Part shown: positions 35,184-44,433 of the stretch, piece by piece | Position numbering within the stretch: position 1 is the first letter of the stretch | Layout of the letters: each line of letters starts with the position of its first letter | Origin: Microbacterium commune | GTDB taxonomy: Bacteria > Actinomycetota > Actinomycetes > Actinomycetales > Microbacteriaceae | Assembly: GCF_014836945.1 (NCBI RefSeq) | Contig: NZ_JACSPX010000003.1 | Location: 117,156-181,155, forward strand | Reading direction: 5' to 3' | Length of the DNA stretch: 64,000 nt | The notes under the pieces: generated by a model | What the model was told of the DNA's origin: nothing | What the model saw: the letters and a program-made list of their open reading frames with translations, nothing else | Databases searched by the model: none | Program-made: the position numbers and the translations under genes

Positions 35184-36104
35184 ATGCACGACCACGCACC
35201 CGCCGCCGGGGGGATTCGCGACGCCGGCCACCGGCGCCTGCTGGCGATCTCGCTGACGCTGACCGCCACCGTGATGGTGGTGCAGGTCGTCGGCGCGATC
35301 CTGTCGGGCTCGCTGGCGCTGCTCGCCGACGCCGCGCACATGTTCACCGACTCGTCGGCCCTCGTGATCGCCCTGATCGCGACCGCGGTGGCCGCGCGAC
35401 CCGCCGATGACCGGCGCACGTTCGGCTACCAGCGCGCGGAGGTGTTCGGTGCGCTGATCAACGCCATCATCCTCATCGCGCTGATGGTCGTGGTCGCCGT
35501 GCAGGGCATCCAGCGGCTGATCGACCCGGGCGAGGTCGAGGTGGCGGGCCCGCTCATGCTGGCCGTCGCAGTCATCGGCCTGATCGCCAACGCCATCGCG
35601 ATGTGGGTGCTCAGCCGCGCGCAGAAGACGAGCATCAACGTGCGCGGCGCCTACCTCGAGGTGATGGGCGACCTGATCGGGTCGGCGATGGTCATCGCCG
35701 CCGCCGTTGTGATCGTGACCACGGGATGGATGCCGGCCGACGCGATCGCCTCGCTGCTGATCGCGGCGCTCATCCTGCCGCGCGCGATCTCGCTGCTGCG
35801 GGAGGTGTTCTCGGTGCTGGCGGAGTCTGCACCGCAGGGCATGGCGGTCAGCGAGATCCGCGAGCATCTGCGGGTGTATCCGGGCGTCGTCGACGTGCAT
35901 GACGTGCACGTGTGGCAGCTGACCCGCGGCGCCCCCGTGTTCACCGCGCATGTGACGGTGGAACCGGCCGTGCTGGCATCCGGTGGTTCGTCGCGGCTGC
36001 TGCAGGAGCTGCAGGGCTGTCTTGCGCACCACTTCGACGTCGCCCACTCGACCTTCCAGCTCGAGCCCGCCGATCATGACGAGTGCGAGGCCGCGCACGC
36101 CTGA
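35184..36104 (+). CDS. Cation diffusion facilitator, probable zinc exporter
   Basis: A 306-residue CDF/ZnT-type H+ antiporter with six transmembrane helices and a C-terminal ferredoxin-like domain. Helix II carries the metal site ADAAHMFTDSSAL (HxxxD). Helix V reads YLEVMGDLIGSA, with Glu where the classical zinc site has His but Asp kept. The cytoplasmic end has VHDVHVWQL and a His/Asp/Cys-rich tail (HHFDVAHS, ADHDECEAAHA). Helix V Glu is common in actinobacterial members and may alter metal choice. A Zur-like box upstream supports zinc. Confidence 0.9.
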   Translation: MHDHAPAAGGIRDAGHRRLLAISLTLTATVMVVQVVGAILSGSLALLADAAHMFTDSSALVIALIATAVAARPADDRRTFGYQRAEVFGALINAIILIALMVVVAVQGIQRLIDPGEVEVAGPLMLAVAVIGLIANAIAMWVLSRAQKTSINVRGAYLEVMGDLIGSAMVIAAAVVIVTTGWMPADAIASLLIAALILPRAISLLREVFSVLAESAPQGMAVSEIREHLRVYPGVVDVHDVHVWQLTRGAPVFTAHVTVEPAVLASGGSSRLLQELQGCLAHHFDVAHSTFQLEPADHDECEAAHA

Positions 36105-36107
36105 GCG

Positions 36108-38570
36108 TCAGTCCTCGACGCGCACCTCGTCGGGCGACTTGTCCGGCCGCAGCCCGCGCCAGCGGGAGTGACGCAGGATGCCGCCCGGTGACCAGTTCGC
36201 GAACTCCACCTCGCCGACCAGTTCCGGACGCACCCACAGCGCGTCGGATGCGTCGGGTGAGGGCACCTGCAACGGGGCGGTCTGCACGCGCAGCGGCTCG
36301 AGCTGCGCGCGGAGATCGCGCAGCATCCGGTCGGTGAATCCGGTGCCCACCCGACCGACGTAGCGCAGACCGCCGTCGGCCTCCGGTGACGGCACGGCGA
36401 GCAGCAGCGAGCCGATCCCGTCTCGACGGGCGCCCTGACCGGGCCGAATGCCGACGACGACGACCTCCTGGGCATGCGTCCGCTTGAGTTTCAGCCACGA
36501 GCTCGAGCGTCGCCCTGGTCGGTACCGGGAGTCGGGGTCTTTGGCGACGACACCCTCGAGGCCGAACTCCCGACTCGCGTCGAGAGCGGCCTCGAGATCG
36601 TCGAAGACGGGCGGCACCTGCACCGGAGCGTCGAGATCGGCGGCGAGCTGCTCGAGCAGCTCGCGCCGCTGGCGCAGCGGCATGCCGGTGAGGTCGTGCC
36701 CGTCGAGTCGCAGCAGATCGAAGAGCATGTAGCTGATCGGGGTGCGCACGACCTCGCGTTCGATCTCGCGGCCCTTGGTGAGGTGCATCCGATTCTGCAG
36801 GAGGGCGAAGCTGGGGCGCCCGTCGTGGTCGAAGGCGACGATCTCGCCGTCGACCACCGCCTCGGCGGCTGGCAGGTGCGGGGCTCCGTCGGCGGTGAGC
36901 TCGGGATAGCGCGCGGTGATGTCGGTGCCGCTGCGGGCGCGCAGAGTGAACCGGCCGATGCCGTCGCCATCGCGCTGCCACGTGCCGATCGCTCGGATGC
37001 CGTCCCACTTGATCTCCGCCCACGCCGGCTCGCTGAGCGAACGCGCGAGGCCCGGCGTGCCGGACTCCGACAGCATCGGCGGGATGAACGGGGGCACCGC
37101 GGTGGCGTCGGCGCTGTTCTCCTGCTCGGGTGGAGACGGTCTCCCGGTGCGGCGAGGGGATCGCCGGCCGGGGGATGGCTGCGCGTCCGCATCCTTCATG
37201 CGGTGCAGCAGCCACTGCGACTTCTCGCCCTCGCCGCCGGTGCGGATCAGAGCGAGACGGGCTGTGCCGAGCCTGCCGCCCGGCTGCCCGGTGAACGTGC
37301 CGATCACCTCCTCGTCGCGCCACTTCTCCAGTGAGACCGTGCCGGTGTCCCACACGGTCATGGAACCTGCACCGTACTCGCCGGCCGGGATCTCGCCCTC
37401 GAAGTCGAGGTACTCGAGCGGGTGGGGTTCCGTCATCACCGCCAGGTGGTTGCGGTCGGCGGTCTCCGGCACGCCCTTCGGCACCGCCCAGCTGACGAGC
37501 ACGCCGTCGCGCTCGATCCGCAGGTCGTAGTGCAGCCGACTGGCGTGGTGCTCTTGGATCACGAACCGCGGCGCATCGCCCGAGCCCGCATATGCCGTGC
37601 GCGGCATGGGCTCGGGAGTCTTCTCGGCGTCCCGTTTCGCGAGGTACGAGGTGAGCGCGGTGCTGGGCGGTGCGAGGGCCGCCAGGGGGTCGACGCCGGA
37701 GCGCATCCGCTCGAGAACCTCGTGCAGGTCGAGGTGCCGCAGAGCCGGGTCGTCGAGCTCATCCCACGTGCGTGGCGCCGCGACCCAGGGGTGAGCGCGT
37801 CCGCGCAGGGAGTACGGCGCGATGGTGGTCTTGGACGCGCTGTTCTGACTCCAGTCGATGAAGACCCTGCCGCCGCGCTGCGACTTCGCCATGACGTGGG
37901 TCGCGAGGTCGGGATGGTCGGCCTCGATCAGCCGCGCGAGCTCCTTCGCCACCGCCGAGACGTCATCGCTCGACTGCAGGCCGGTGCCGTCGTCGGCCGT
38001 GGGCAGGCGGGCGTACAGGTGGATGCCCTTGCTGCCGCTCGTGACCGGCATCGGCTCCAGCCCCATCCCGCCGAGGATGACGCGGGCGATCCGCGCGACC
38101 TCGGCGCACTGCGTGAGGCCCACATCGGGACCCGGGTCGAGGTCGAGCACGAGCCGGTCCGGCATCCCGCGTCCGCCGGAAGGGGTGAAGCGCCACTGCG
38201 GCACGTGCAGCTCCAGAGCGGCGATCTGCGCGAACCAGACGAGCGAGGCGACATCGTCGGCGAGCGGGTAGTCCTTCGGGCCGTCGGAGTGCTCGATCGG
38301 CATCCGCCTGATCCAGTCGGGGGCCCCGCGCTCGAGCTGCTTGGTGAAGAAGCTCCCGCCGGGCGCGTCTGCCGTGCCGACCCCGTCGACCCACCGCTTG
38401 CGGGTGACCGGGCGTCCGCGCAGGTGCGGCAGCATGAGCGGCGCGATCTGCGAGTAGTAGGCGATCACCTCGCCCTTGGTGGTGCCGGTCTCGGGGTAGA
38501 CGACCTTGTCGAGGTTGGTGATGCGCAGGCGACGGTCGTCGATCTGAACGACCTGCTCGCCGGATGCCAT
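36108..38570 (-). CDS. ligD: ATP-dependent DNA ligase LigD, polymerase-phosphoesterase-ligase
   Basis: An 820-residue NHEJ enzyme in the mycobacterial domain order. Residues 1-300: primase-like polymerase with DLDPGPD metal motif near residue 143. About 340-470: 3'-phosphoesterase with EHHASRLHYDLRIERDG. About 505-820: ATP ligase with nucleotidyl Lys in EIKWDGIRA (about residue 520), DGEIVAFD and the OB-fold. It ends with the ligase C-terminal WRGLRPDKSPDEV. Divergent from ku across 66 bp. TAACCT six bases before the ATG (38577-38582) implies a leaderless start. Confidence 0.96.
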   Translation of the reverse strand: MASGEQVVQIDDRRLRITNLDKVVYPETGTTKGEVIAYYSQIAPLMLPHLRGRPVTRKRWVDGVGTADAPGGSFFTKQLERGAPDWIRRMPIEHSDGPKDYPLADDVASLVWFAQIAALELHVPQWRFTPSGGRGMPDRLVLDLDPGPDVGLTQCAEVARIARVILGGMGLEPMPVTSGSKGIHLYARLPTADDGTGLQSSDDVSAVAKELARLIEADHPDLATHVMAKSQRGGRVFIDWSQNSASKTTIAPYSLRGRAHPWVAAPRTWDELDDPALRHLDLHEVLERMRSGVDPLAALAPPSTALTSYLAKRDAEKTPEPMPRTAYAGSGDAPRFVIQEHHASRLHYDLRIERDGVLVSWAVPKGVPETADRNHLAVMTEPHPLEYLDFEGEIPAGEYGAGSMTVWDTGTVSLEKWRDEEVIGTFTGQPGGRLGTARLALIRTGGEGEKSQWLLHRMKDADAQPSPGRRSPRRTGRPSPPEQENSADATAVPPFIPPMLSESGTPGLARSLSEPAWAEIKWDGIRAIGTWQRDGDGIGRFTLRARSGTDITARYPELTADGAPHLPAAEAVVDGEIVAFDHDGRPSFALLQNRMHLTKGREIEREVVRTPISYMLFDLLRLDGHDLTGMPLRQRRELLEQLAADLDAPVQVPPVFDDLEAALDASREFGLEGVVAKDPDSRYRPGRRSSSWLKLKRTHAQEVVVVGIRPGQGARRDGIGSLLLAVPSPEADGGLRYVGRVGTGFTDRMLRDLRAQLEPLRVQTAPLQVPSPDASDALWVRPELVGEVEFANWSPGGILRHSRWRGLRPDKSPDEVRVED

Positions 38571-38576
38571 GGGGCC

Positions 38577-38582
38577 AGGTTA
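38577..38582 (-). promoter_or_regulatory. -10 box of ligD
   Basis: TAACCT on the minus strand six bases before the ligD ATG at 38570, within the 66-bp divergent region shared with ku. Confidence 0.5.
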
Positions 38583-38636
38583 GTGGGCATCCGCAAGCCC
38601 CTCGCGGCTGGCGGCGGCCTGGTGTTCACTGAGGGC

Positions 38637-39593
38637 ATGAGAAGCATCTGGAAGGGCGCTCTGACGTTCGGACTCGTGAACGTCCCGGTGAAGGTGTACT
38701 CCGCGACCGAGGACCACGACGTGCCGCTGCACCAGGTGCACCACGAGGACGGCGGGCGCATCCGGTACCAGCGCATCTGCGAGATCGACGGCGAGCCCGT
38801 CGAGTACGCCGACATCGACCGCGCCTACGTCGACGACGGGCAGACGATCGTGCTCACCAAGGACGACCTGGCGTCGCTCCCGACCGAGAAGAGCCGCGAG
38901 ATCGACGTCGTCGAGTTCGTGCCCAGCGACCAGGTCGATCTGCTGACCCTCGACAAGGCCTACTACCTGGAACCCGACTCGAAGTCGCCGAAGGCGTACG
39001 TGCTGCTGCGCAAGACCCTCGAGCAGACCGACCGCACCGCCATCGTGCGCTTCACCCTGCGGCAGAAGACGCGCCTCGCCGCGCTGCGCGTGCGTGGCGA
39101 CGTGCTCGTGCTGCAGACGCTGCTCTGGGCGGACGAGGTGCGCGAGGCCGCTTTCCCCGCGCTCGACGAAGACGTGAAGATCAGCACGAAGGAGCTCGAG
39201 ATGTCGGCAGCTCTCGTCGAGAGCTACTCCAGCGACTTCGACCCGGAGGAGTTCGTCGACGAGTACCAGAAGGAGCTGCGCACCCTCATCGACGCGAAGA
39301 TCGAGGCGGGCGAGGGCTTCGACGCGGCCTCGACCTTCGGCGACGAGCGCGAGGCCGAGAAGGGCGGCGAGGTCATCGACCTGATGGAGGCGCTGCGCGC
39401 CAGCGTCGAGCGCACCAAGGCGGCCAGGAAGGGCAGCGCGGCGGCGGATGCCGAGGACACAGCCGACGACGGGGACGCCGACGAGGAGAAGCCGACGCGC
39501 AAGAAGGCGGCCCCGAAGAATGCGGCCCCGAAGAAGGCGGCCCCGAAGAAGCCGGCGGCGAAGAAGGCGTCGACCAGGAAGAAGGCCGGCTGA
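38637..39593 (+). CDS. ku: Ku DNA end-binding protein
   Basis: A 318-residue homodimeric Ku: SIWKGALTFGLVNVPVKVYSA at the start, central YLEPDSKSPKAYVLL and LQTLLWADEVRE. The core ends near residue 255. The last 45 residues form a Lys/Ala/Pro-rich tail (RKKAAPKNAAPKKAAPKK type), known in longer bacterial Ku proteins to bind DNA. Paired head-to-head with ligD, so this organism has two-protein NHEJ. The open frame extends far upstream only as a shadow of ligD. Confidence 0.95.
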   Translation: MRSIWKGALTFGLVNVPVKVYSATEDHDVPLHQVHHEDGGRIRYQRICEIDGEPVEYADIDRAYVDDGQTIVLTKDDLASLPTEKSREIDVVEFVPSDQVDLLTLDKAYYLEPDSKSPKAYVLLRKTLEQTDRTAIVRFTLRQKTRLAALRVRGDVLVLQTLLWADEVREAAFPALDEDVKISTKELEMSAALVESYSSDFDPEEFVDEYQKELRTLIDAKIEAGEGFDAASTFGDEREAEKGGEVIDLMEALRASVERTKAARKGSAAADAEDTADDGDADEEKPTRKKAAPKNAAPKKAAPKKPAAKKASTRKKAG

Positions 39594-39606
39594 GCCTTCG
39601 GCAGGG

Positions 39607-40383
39607 TCAGTGCTTCCCGTCGCCGTCGAGGTCGGGCGCACGGTCGAAGACCTCGGGATCCAGCCGCAGGGCCTCTGCCTCGGCGGCATCCGTGTCGACG
39701 TCGTCTCCGCGGGCGGCGGCCTTCTTGGCCTTGTACCGCTCGACGAGGTAGTGCCACAGGGTGACGACGGCGGTGCCGCCGACGGCGAGCAGCAGGATGA
39801 GGTCGATGTAGTCGACGACGAGGTCGCGGATCCACGGGATGTAGGCGATCAGGTAGCCGACCATCGTCAGGCCGAAGCCCCACAGCAGCGCGCCGATCAG
39901 GTTGAACAGCGAGTACCGCTTCCACGGCATGTGGCCGACTCCCGCGGCGACCGGGGCGAAGGTGCGCACGATCGGCACGAAGCGGGCGAGGATGATCGTG
40001 ATTCCGCCGAAGCGGTCGAAGAACGCGTTGGTGCGCTCGACGTTCTTCACGCTGAACAGGCCGGATTCCTTGCGCTCGAACACCGCGGGCCCGCCCTTGT
40101 GTCCGATGAGATAGCCGACCTCGCCGCCCACGAACGCCGCGAGCGCGATCAGCAGCGAGACGCCCCAGATGTTCACGCCGAAGATGTCGCTGGTGTGGGT
40201 GAGCAGCCCGGAGATGACGAGCAGCGTGTCACCCGGCAGCAGGAAGCCCACCAGCAGCCCGGTCTCGGCGAACACGATGAAGCAGACCACCGCGAGCGCC
40301 CAGGCACCTGCTCCCTCGATGATGTTCGCCGGGTCGAGCCATGGGATCAGCGCCGTCGGGGCCTGGAGCATGGTGTGGAGCAA
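39607..40383 (-). CDS. DedA-family membrane protein
   Basis: A 258-residue SNARE-associated/DedA protein with five to six hydrophobic helices, implicated in lipid flipping and envelope homeostasis. Motifs: ETGLLVGFLLPGDTLLVISGLL, GGEVGYLIGHKGG, FFDRFGGITIILARFVPIVRTFAPVAAG split across helices, and a cytoplasmic acidic tail. TTG 40383 has a GGGAA ribosome site; ATG 40371 is the alternative start. Confidence 0.92.
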   Translation of the reverse strand: MLHTMLQAPTALIPWLDPANIIEGAGAWALAVVCFIVFAETGLLVGFLLPGDTLLVISGLLTHTSDIFGVNIWGVSLLIALAAFVGGEVGYLIGHKGGPAVFERKESGLFSVKNVERTNAFFDRFGGITIILARFVPIVRTFAPVAAGVGHMPWKRYSLFNLIGALLWGFGLTMVGYLIAYIPWIRDLVVDYIDLILLLAVGGTAVVTLWHYLVERYKAKKAAARGDDVDTDAAEAEALRLDPEVFDRAPDLDGDGKH

Positions 40384-40427
40384 AAGAGTTCCCGTCGTTC
40401 GATATCGGCGGAGTGCGGAGATGCGGT

Positions 40428-40508
40428 GCGGAAGATGGGACTTGAACCCACACGCCCGGGGGCACAGGAACCTAAATCCTGCGTGTCTACCGATTCCACC
40501 ACTTCCGC
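40428..40508 (-). tRNA. tRNA-Leu (anticodon UAG)
   Basis: An 81-nt class II tRNA on the minus strand. The 7-bp acceptor GCGGAAG/CTTCCGC pairs fully, the anticodon stem CAGGA/TCCTG encloses the loop TTTAGGT (anticodon TAG), the variable arm GTGCCCCCGGGCGTG... is long, and the T arm contains GGGTTCAAGTCCC. CCA is not encoded. It reads CUA-type Leu codons. Not used as the attachment site by the island 3 kb downstream. Confidence 0.95.
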
Positions 40509-40609
40509 GCGGTTTTGAGTCTAGCGATCGAGTCGGTCGGGTTTTCCATAGATTCGCCCTACGGCTTCCTGTGGATAACTTCGACGCGGGCGTGTCGATC
40601 TCTGTCAGG

Positions 40610-41761
40610 ATGCCCGGCGTGAGCTATCCGTCCGCCGCCGTCGCCGAGAGAGTGCGTCGGCGTCTGCGCCTGGAGAACACCGATCCCTCGGCCGAGCCCG
40701 ACGAGGCGCGTCGGATCGCGCAGCTGGAGGTGCGCAGGCACAACGACCTCGCCCTGCAGCGGGGCGAGGCGATGATCGACGACGAAGCGGCTCTCGTGCG
40801 CGATGTCCTGGCATCCGTCTCGGGGTTCGGCGCGCTGCAGCCTCTTCTCGACGACCCCGAGATCGAGGAGATCTGGCTCAACGGTCCCGACCGGGTGTTC
40901 GTCGCGAAGGGCGGGGCGACGCACCGCGTCGACCTGCAGCTGACGGATGCCCTGATCCGCGACCTCGTCGAGCGGATGCTGCAGACCACGGGCCGTCGCG
41001 TCGACGTGAGCCAGCCGTTCGTCGATGCGTCGCTGCCCGATGGATCGCGTCTGCACGTCGCGATCGCCGACGTGGTGCGTGGATCCTGGGCGGTGAACAT
41101 CCGCAAGTTCCTGACGCGGCACCGCACCATCGAGGCGCTGGTCGCGCAGGGCTCCGTGCCCTCGCAGGTCGCCGACCTGCTGCTGGCCGGGCTGCGCGCG
41201 GGACGCAGCATCATCGTCTCCGGCGCCACGCACGCGGGCAAGACCACGCTGCTCGGTGCTCTGCTGTCAGCCTGCGCGGCCGACCAGCGCATCATCACGG
41301 TCGAAGAGACGTTCGAGCTCGCCGTCGACGGCCCGGACGTGGTGGCGCTGCAGGGCCGCCAGGCGAGTCTCGAGGGCACCGGAGAGATCACGCTGCGCCG
41401 GCTCGTGAAGGAGGCCCTGCGCATGCGACCTGATCGCCTCGTCGTCGGCGAGGTCCGCGATGCCGAGGCGCTCGATCTCGTTCTCGCCCTGAACACCGGC
41501 GTGCCCGGCGCGGGCACAGTGCACGCCAACTCGGCCGCGGAGGCACTCGAGAAGCTGGCGCTGCTGCCCCTGCTCGCCGGGCGCAACATCGACCGCTCCT
41601 TCATCGTGCCGGCGCTGGCATCGTCGATCTCGTTCGTCGTGCACTGTCGTCGGGAGGCAGACGGGTCGCGTCGGGTCGTCGAGGTGATCGCGCCGACGGG
41701 CGAGGTCGCCGACGGCCGCATCGTCAGCACCTCGGTCTACCGGGCGGAGGAGGTGACATGA
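40610..41761 (+). CDS. tadA: TadA/CpaF-type secretion ATPase
   Basis: A 383-residue hexameric ATPase for Flp/Tad pilus assembly (M. tuberculosis Rv3659c type). N-terminal helical part to about residue 120, then the ATPase with Walker A SGATHAGKTTLLGAL (about residue 205), Asp box VEETFEL, Walker B RPDRLVVGEVRDAEAL and His box GTVHANSAAEAL. An in-frame GTG at 40619, nine bases on and better spaced from AGGA, is an alternative start. First gene of a tadA-tadB-tadC operon with ATGA overlaps. Confidence 0.9.
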   Translation: MPGVSYPSAAVAERVRRRLRLENTDPSAEPDEARRIAQLEVRRHNDLALQRGEAMIDDEAALVRDVLASVSGFGALQPLLDDPEIEEIWLNGPDRVFVAKGGATHRVDLQLTDALIRDLVERMLQTTGRRVDVSQPFVDASLPDGSRLHVAIADVVRGSWAVNIRKFLTRHRTIEALVAQGSVPSQVADLLLAGLRAGRSIIVSGATHAGKTTLLGALLSACAADQRIITVEETFELAVDGPDVVALQGRQASLEGTGEITLRRLVKEALRMRPDRLVVGEVRDAEALDLVLALNTGVPGAGTVHANSAAEALEKLALLPLLAGRNIDRSFIVPALASSISFVVHCRREADGSRRVVEVIAPTGEVADGRIVSTSVYRAEEVT

Positions 41762-42615
41762 CTCTGCTCGTCGGCGCGCTGCTCGGTGCGGGGCTGCTCC
41801 TGTGCGTGTCGCCGTGGCTCTGGCCGCGCCAGGAGGGACCCGCTCGCGATCCGCGCAGCACGCGTCTGCGACGGCTGCTCGATGAGGCCGGGCACTCGCG
41901 CACGCCGACGCGCACGATCGTCGCGGTCATGGTCGCGATCGCCGCGGTGTCGGCCGCCCTCGCATGGCTGCTCACGGGCATCCCGGTGCTGGTCTCCCTC
42001 GCTGCGCTCGCCGGCGCTGCCGCTCCCGTGATGTTCCTGCGCGGACGCAGGCTGCGGCTGCGCAAGGCGCGGCGGCAGATGTGGCCGGACGTCTGCGATC
42101 TGCTGGTCGCGGCCATCCGTGTGGGGCTCTCGCTGCCGGATGCGGTGGCGAGCCTCGCCGAATCGGCGCCGCCGGCCGTGCGTCCGGCGTTCCAGGTCTT
42201 CGCCCGCGACCTGCAGTCGACCGGACGCTTCGAGTCGAGCCTCGACCGGCTGAAGGCGACACTGGCCGATCCGATCGCCGACCGCATCGCCGAGACGCTG
42301 CGGATGGCCCGCCAGGTCGGCGGCACCGAGCTGACCGGCGTGCTGCGCGCGCTGTCGTCGTCGGTGCGCGCGGATGCCGCGCTGCGCGGCGAGGTCGAGG
42401 CGCGGCAGTCGTGGATCCGCGGCGCCGCCGTGCTCGGCGCGGTCGCCCCCTGGGTGATCCTGGGGCTGCTCGTGATGCGCCCCGAGGGTCGCGACGCGTA
42501 CGGCAGCACCGAGGGAGTGCTCGTCATCCTCGTCGGCGCGGTCGTGTCGGTGGTGGCGTTCCGCATCATGCTGCGCATCGGGCGGCTGCCAGAGCCGGAG
42601 CGGTGGTTCGGATGA
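41758..42615 (+). CDS. tadB: TadB-like type II secretion F-domain protein
   Basis: A 285-residue inner-membrane platform protein. Two N-terminal hydrophobic helices (about 1-20 and 42-80), a cytoplasmic T2SSF domain (LRKARRQMWPDVCDLLVAAIRVGLSLPDAV split across two helices) and C-terminal helices. ATG overlaps the tadA stop and the stop overlaps tadC. Partner of the ATPase in pilus assembly. Confidence 0.88.
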   Translation: MTLLVGALLGAGLLLCVSPWLWPRQEGPARDPRSTRLRRLLDEAGHSRTPTRTIVAVMVAIAAVSAALAWLLTGIPVLVSLAALAGAAAPVMFLRGRRLRLRKARRQMWPDVCDLLVAAIRVGLSLPDAVASLAESAPPAVRPAFQVFARDLQSTGRFESSLDRLKATLADPIADRIAETLRMARQVGGTELTGVLRALSSSVRADAALRGEVEARQSWIRGAAVLGAVAPWVILGLLVMRPEGRDAYGSTEGVLVILVGAVVSVVAFRIMLRIGRLPEPERWFG

Positions 42616-43490
42616 CCGCCGCGACGGATGCCGCCATCGCGGTGCTGCTGGGCGGGTCGCTCGCGCTCGGCCTGCTCGGCGTGCTCTCGGCGCTGCCGCG
42701 CTGGGGCGCTCCCTCTCTCGAGCGACGGATCGCGCCGTACGTGCGCGATGTGGTCGACGATGATGCGCTGCCGGCGGGCATCCTGCCGGCCGTCAGCGTC
42801 ATGCCGGTGCACGGCCGCCGACTCTGGGACAGGCTGCGGGAGATGTTCGACCGGATGCTCGGCGGTGGCGACACGCTGCGGCTGCGTCTCGGGCAGGCCG
42901 GCGCCGACCAGACACCCGCGACCTTCCGCGGGCGTCAGCTCGCCTGGGGAGTGACCGGACTCCTGGTCGGCGCGGTCGCCGTGGTGGTCATGGCGGTCTC
43001 GGGGCGCATGACTCCGCCGGCCGTGCTGCTGCCGGTCATCGCCGCAGCCGGCGCGGCGATCGCATACGACATGCAGCTCACCGCGCGGGCACGCTCTCGT
43101 CGCGCGCGCCTGGCCGACGAGCTGCCCACGACGCTGGAGTTCCTCGCCCTGTGCCTCTCAGCGGGCGAGTCGCTGCTCGACGCGCTGCGCCGCGTGTCGG
43201 CGATCGGCACGGGGGAGCTGACCGGAGAGCTGCGTCAGACGGTGCTGGCGGTGCACACCGGGTCACCGCTCGCGGACGCGCTCGGCGAGACAGCCACGCG
43301 GCTGCAGCTGCCGGGGCTCTCCCGTGCCACCGACCAGATCGTCGCCGCCCTCGAGCACGGTGCGCCGCTCGCCGCGGTGCTGCACTCGCAGGCTGCCGAC
43401 GCCAGAGACGAGGCGAAGCGCGTGCTCATCGAGCAGGCAGGGCAGAAGGAGATCCTCATGCTCCTCCCTACTCGGTGGGTTTGCGTCTAA
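42612..43490 (+). pseudogene. tadC: tadC, 3'-truncated at the island junction
   Basis: A TadC-like T2SSF protein with N-terminal helices (residues 5-25, 110-155) and the F domain (LPTTLEFLALCLSAGESLLDALRRV). Family members continue after the motif GQKEILMLLP with a last hydrophobic helix (LVFLILP type). Here the sequence after LMLLP switches to TRWVCV and stops, so the final membrane helix is lost and codon use changes. The break is at about 43,467-43,472. The protein is probably non-functional. Confidence 0.85.
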
Positions 43491-43557
43491 CGCTCCGGTC
43501 ACCCTCCCCAAGTTCCCGTTCGAGGTCTCTCTCCGGGACGTCGATGAGGCCGCGTGA
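43470..43557 (+). pseudogene. 5'-truncated C-terminus of a phage-type gene
   Basis: In the frame ending at TGA 43555-43557 the first island bases read GGFASNAPVTLPKFPFEVSL and then end. It looks like a genuine protein tail whose beginning is missing at the junction. The family is not recognisable. Confidence 0.4.
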
Positions 43558-43622
43558 TGCCCGCTCTCGACGTGGTGACTTGTGCCGTGAAGTCGCGCAT
43601 GGTTTTGTCGCGCCCAGAAACC

Positions 43623-43644
43623 TCCGTCAGCGACTGCTGACGGA
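43623..43644 (+). terminator. Hairpin after the truncated phage gene
   Basis: A perfect 9-bp stem TCCGTCAGC / GCTGACGGA with a GACT loop, 66 bases after the stop at 43557 and 77 bases before the next gene. It may be a terminator or an operator. Confidence 0.5.
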
Positions 43645-43720
43645 TCACCCAGGGCCTAACCCACCCACGGATCGCAAAATCCACCCAGGGCGCGGCCCGC
43701 CCAGAATCGAGGTAACTCAA

Positions 43721-44431
43721 ATGACCGTCGACACCGCACCTTTCGTGCAGGCGTTCCTGACCTTCCGGCGCTCGGTGGCTCAGGCCGTCGACTATCAGAA
43801 CCCGAACTACACCAACTCCGCGATCCACCGCGAGCGGTTCGAGCGACTCATGCAGGCTCGGGCGGCGCTCAGCGACCGGATCCCGGCCGCAAAGGATGCC
43901 GACTCGGACGCGCAGATCGCGGAGGTGCTCGACGGGCTCGCCCCGAAGAACGCCGACGATGTGGCGCTCCAGGAGGCCGAGTGGCGCAAGGTGCAGACGC
44001 TCCTGGCCGCTGGCCGGTCGCTTGAGGCGCTGATCTTCGCGGCGAACCCGCTCCGTCTGGCGGCGATCGCCCAGTGGATCGAGGTGTCGCCGGAGGCTCT
44101 CAGGTCGGCAGATCCGTCCGGTGTGATCGCGGAGGTTCGCGAGCTGGTCTTCCAGCAGCTGGTCGAGCGGGGCGTCCCGGCGGCGACCCGGGCGCGTGAC
44201 CTCACGGCAGACGCCAACCTGGTGTCGGCATGGCGCGACCTGCTGATCGAGGCGCTGGAGGGCGGCTCGTCCCTCGCGGCGATGTCCCGCGTGGCTCGCC
44301 TGGACCCGCAGGGTTACGCGGCACTCGGCATGGATGAGTCGGTCACTCGTGACGTGGAGATCGACTATAAGGTCGAGAAGCTGGACGGCCTGCGCCTGCG
44401 GCGTGACGCCGTGGCAGTCAAGGGAGCCTGA
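43721..44431 (+). CDS. Phage-type hypothetical protein, 236 aa
   Basis: ATG 43721 follows a GAGG ribosome site with eight-base spacing. The protein is soluble, acidic and mostly helical (RERFERLMQARAALSDRI, DVALQEAEWRKVQTLLAAG, LVSAWRDLLIEALEGG). I recognise no family. It is followed two bases later by the HTH gene, so both probably form one unit. Confidence 0.65.
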   Translation: MTVDTAPFVQAFLTFRRSVAQAVDYQNPNYTNSAIHRERFERLMQARAALSDRIPAAKDADSDAQIAEVLDGLAPKNADDVALQEAEWRKVQTLLAAGRSLEALIFAANPLRLAAIAQWIEVSPEALRSADPSGVIAEVRELVFQQLVERGVPAATRARDLTADANLVSAWRDLLIEALEGGSSLAAMSRVARLDPQGYAALGMDESVTRDVEIDYKVEKLDGLRLRRDAVAVKGA

Positions 44432-44433
44432 CC

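Noticed and set aside
40428..40508. tRNA-Leu as integration site of the island
   Set aside because: The tRNA is intact, 3 kb from the island, has no duplicated 3' end nearby and is separated from it by tadA-tadB.
43460..43500. Target-site duplication or att core at the island ends
   Set aside because: I compared about 60 bases on each side of both junctions and found no shared direct repeat longer than a few bases.
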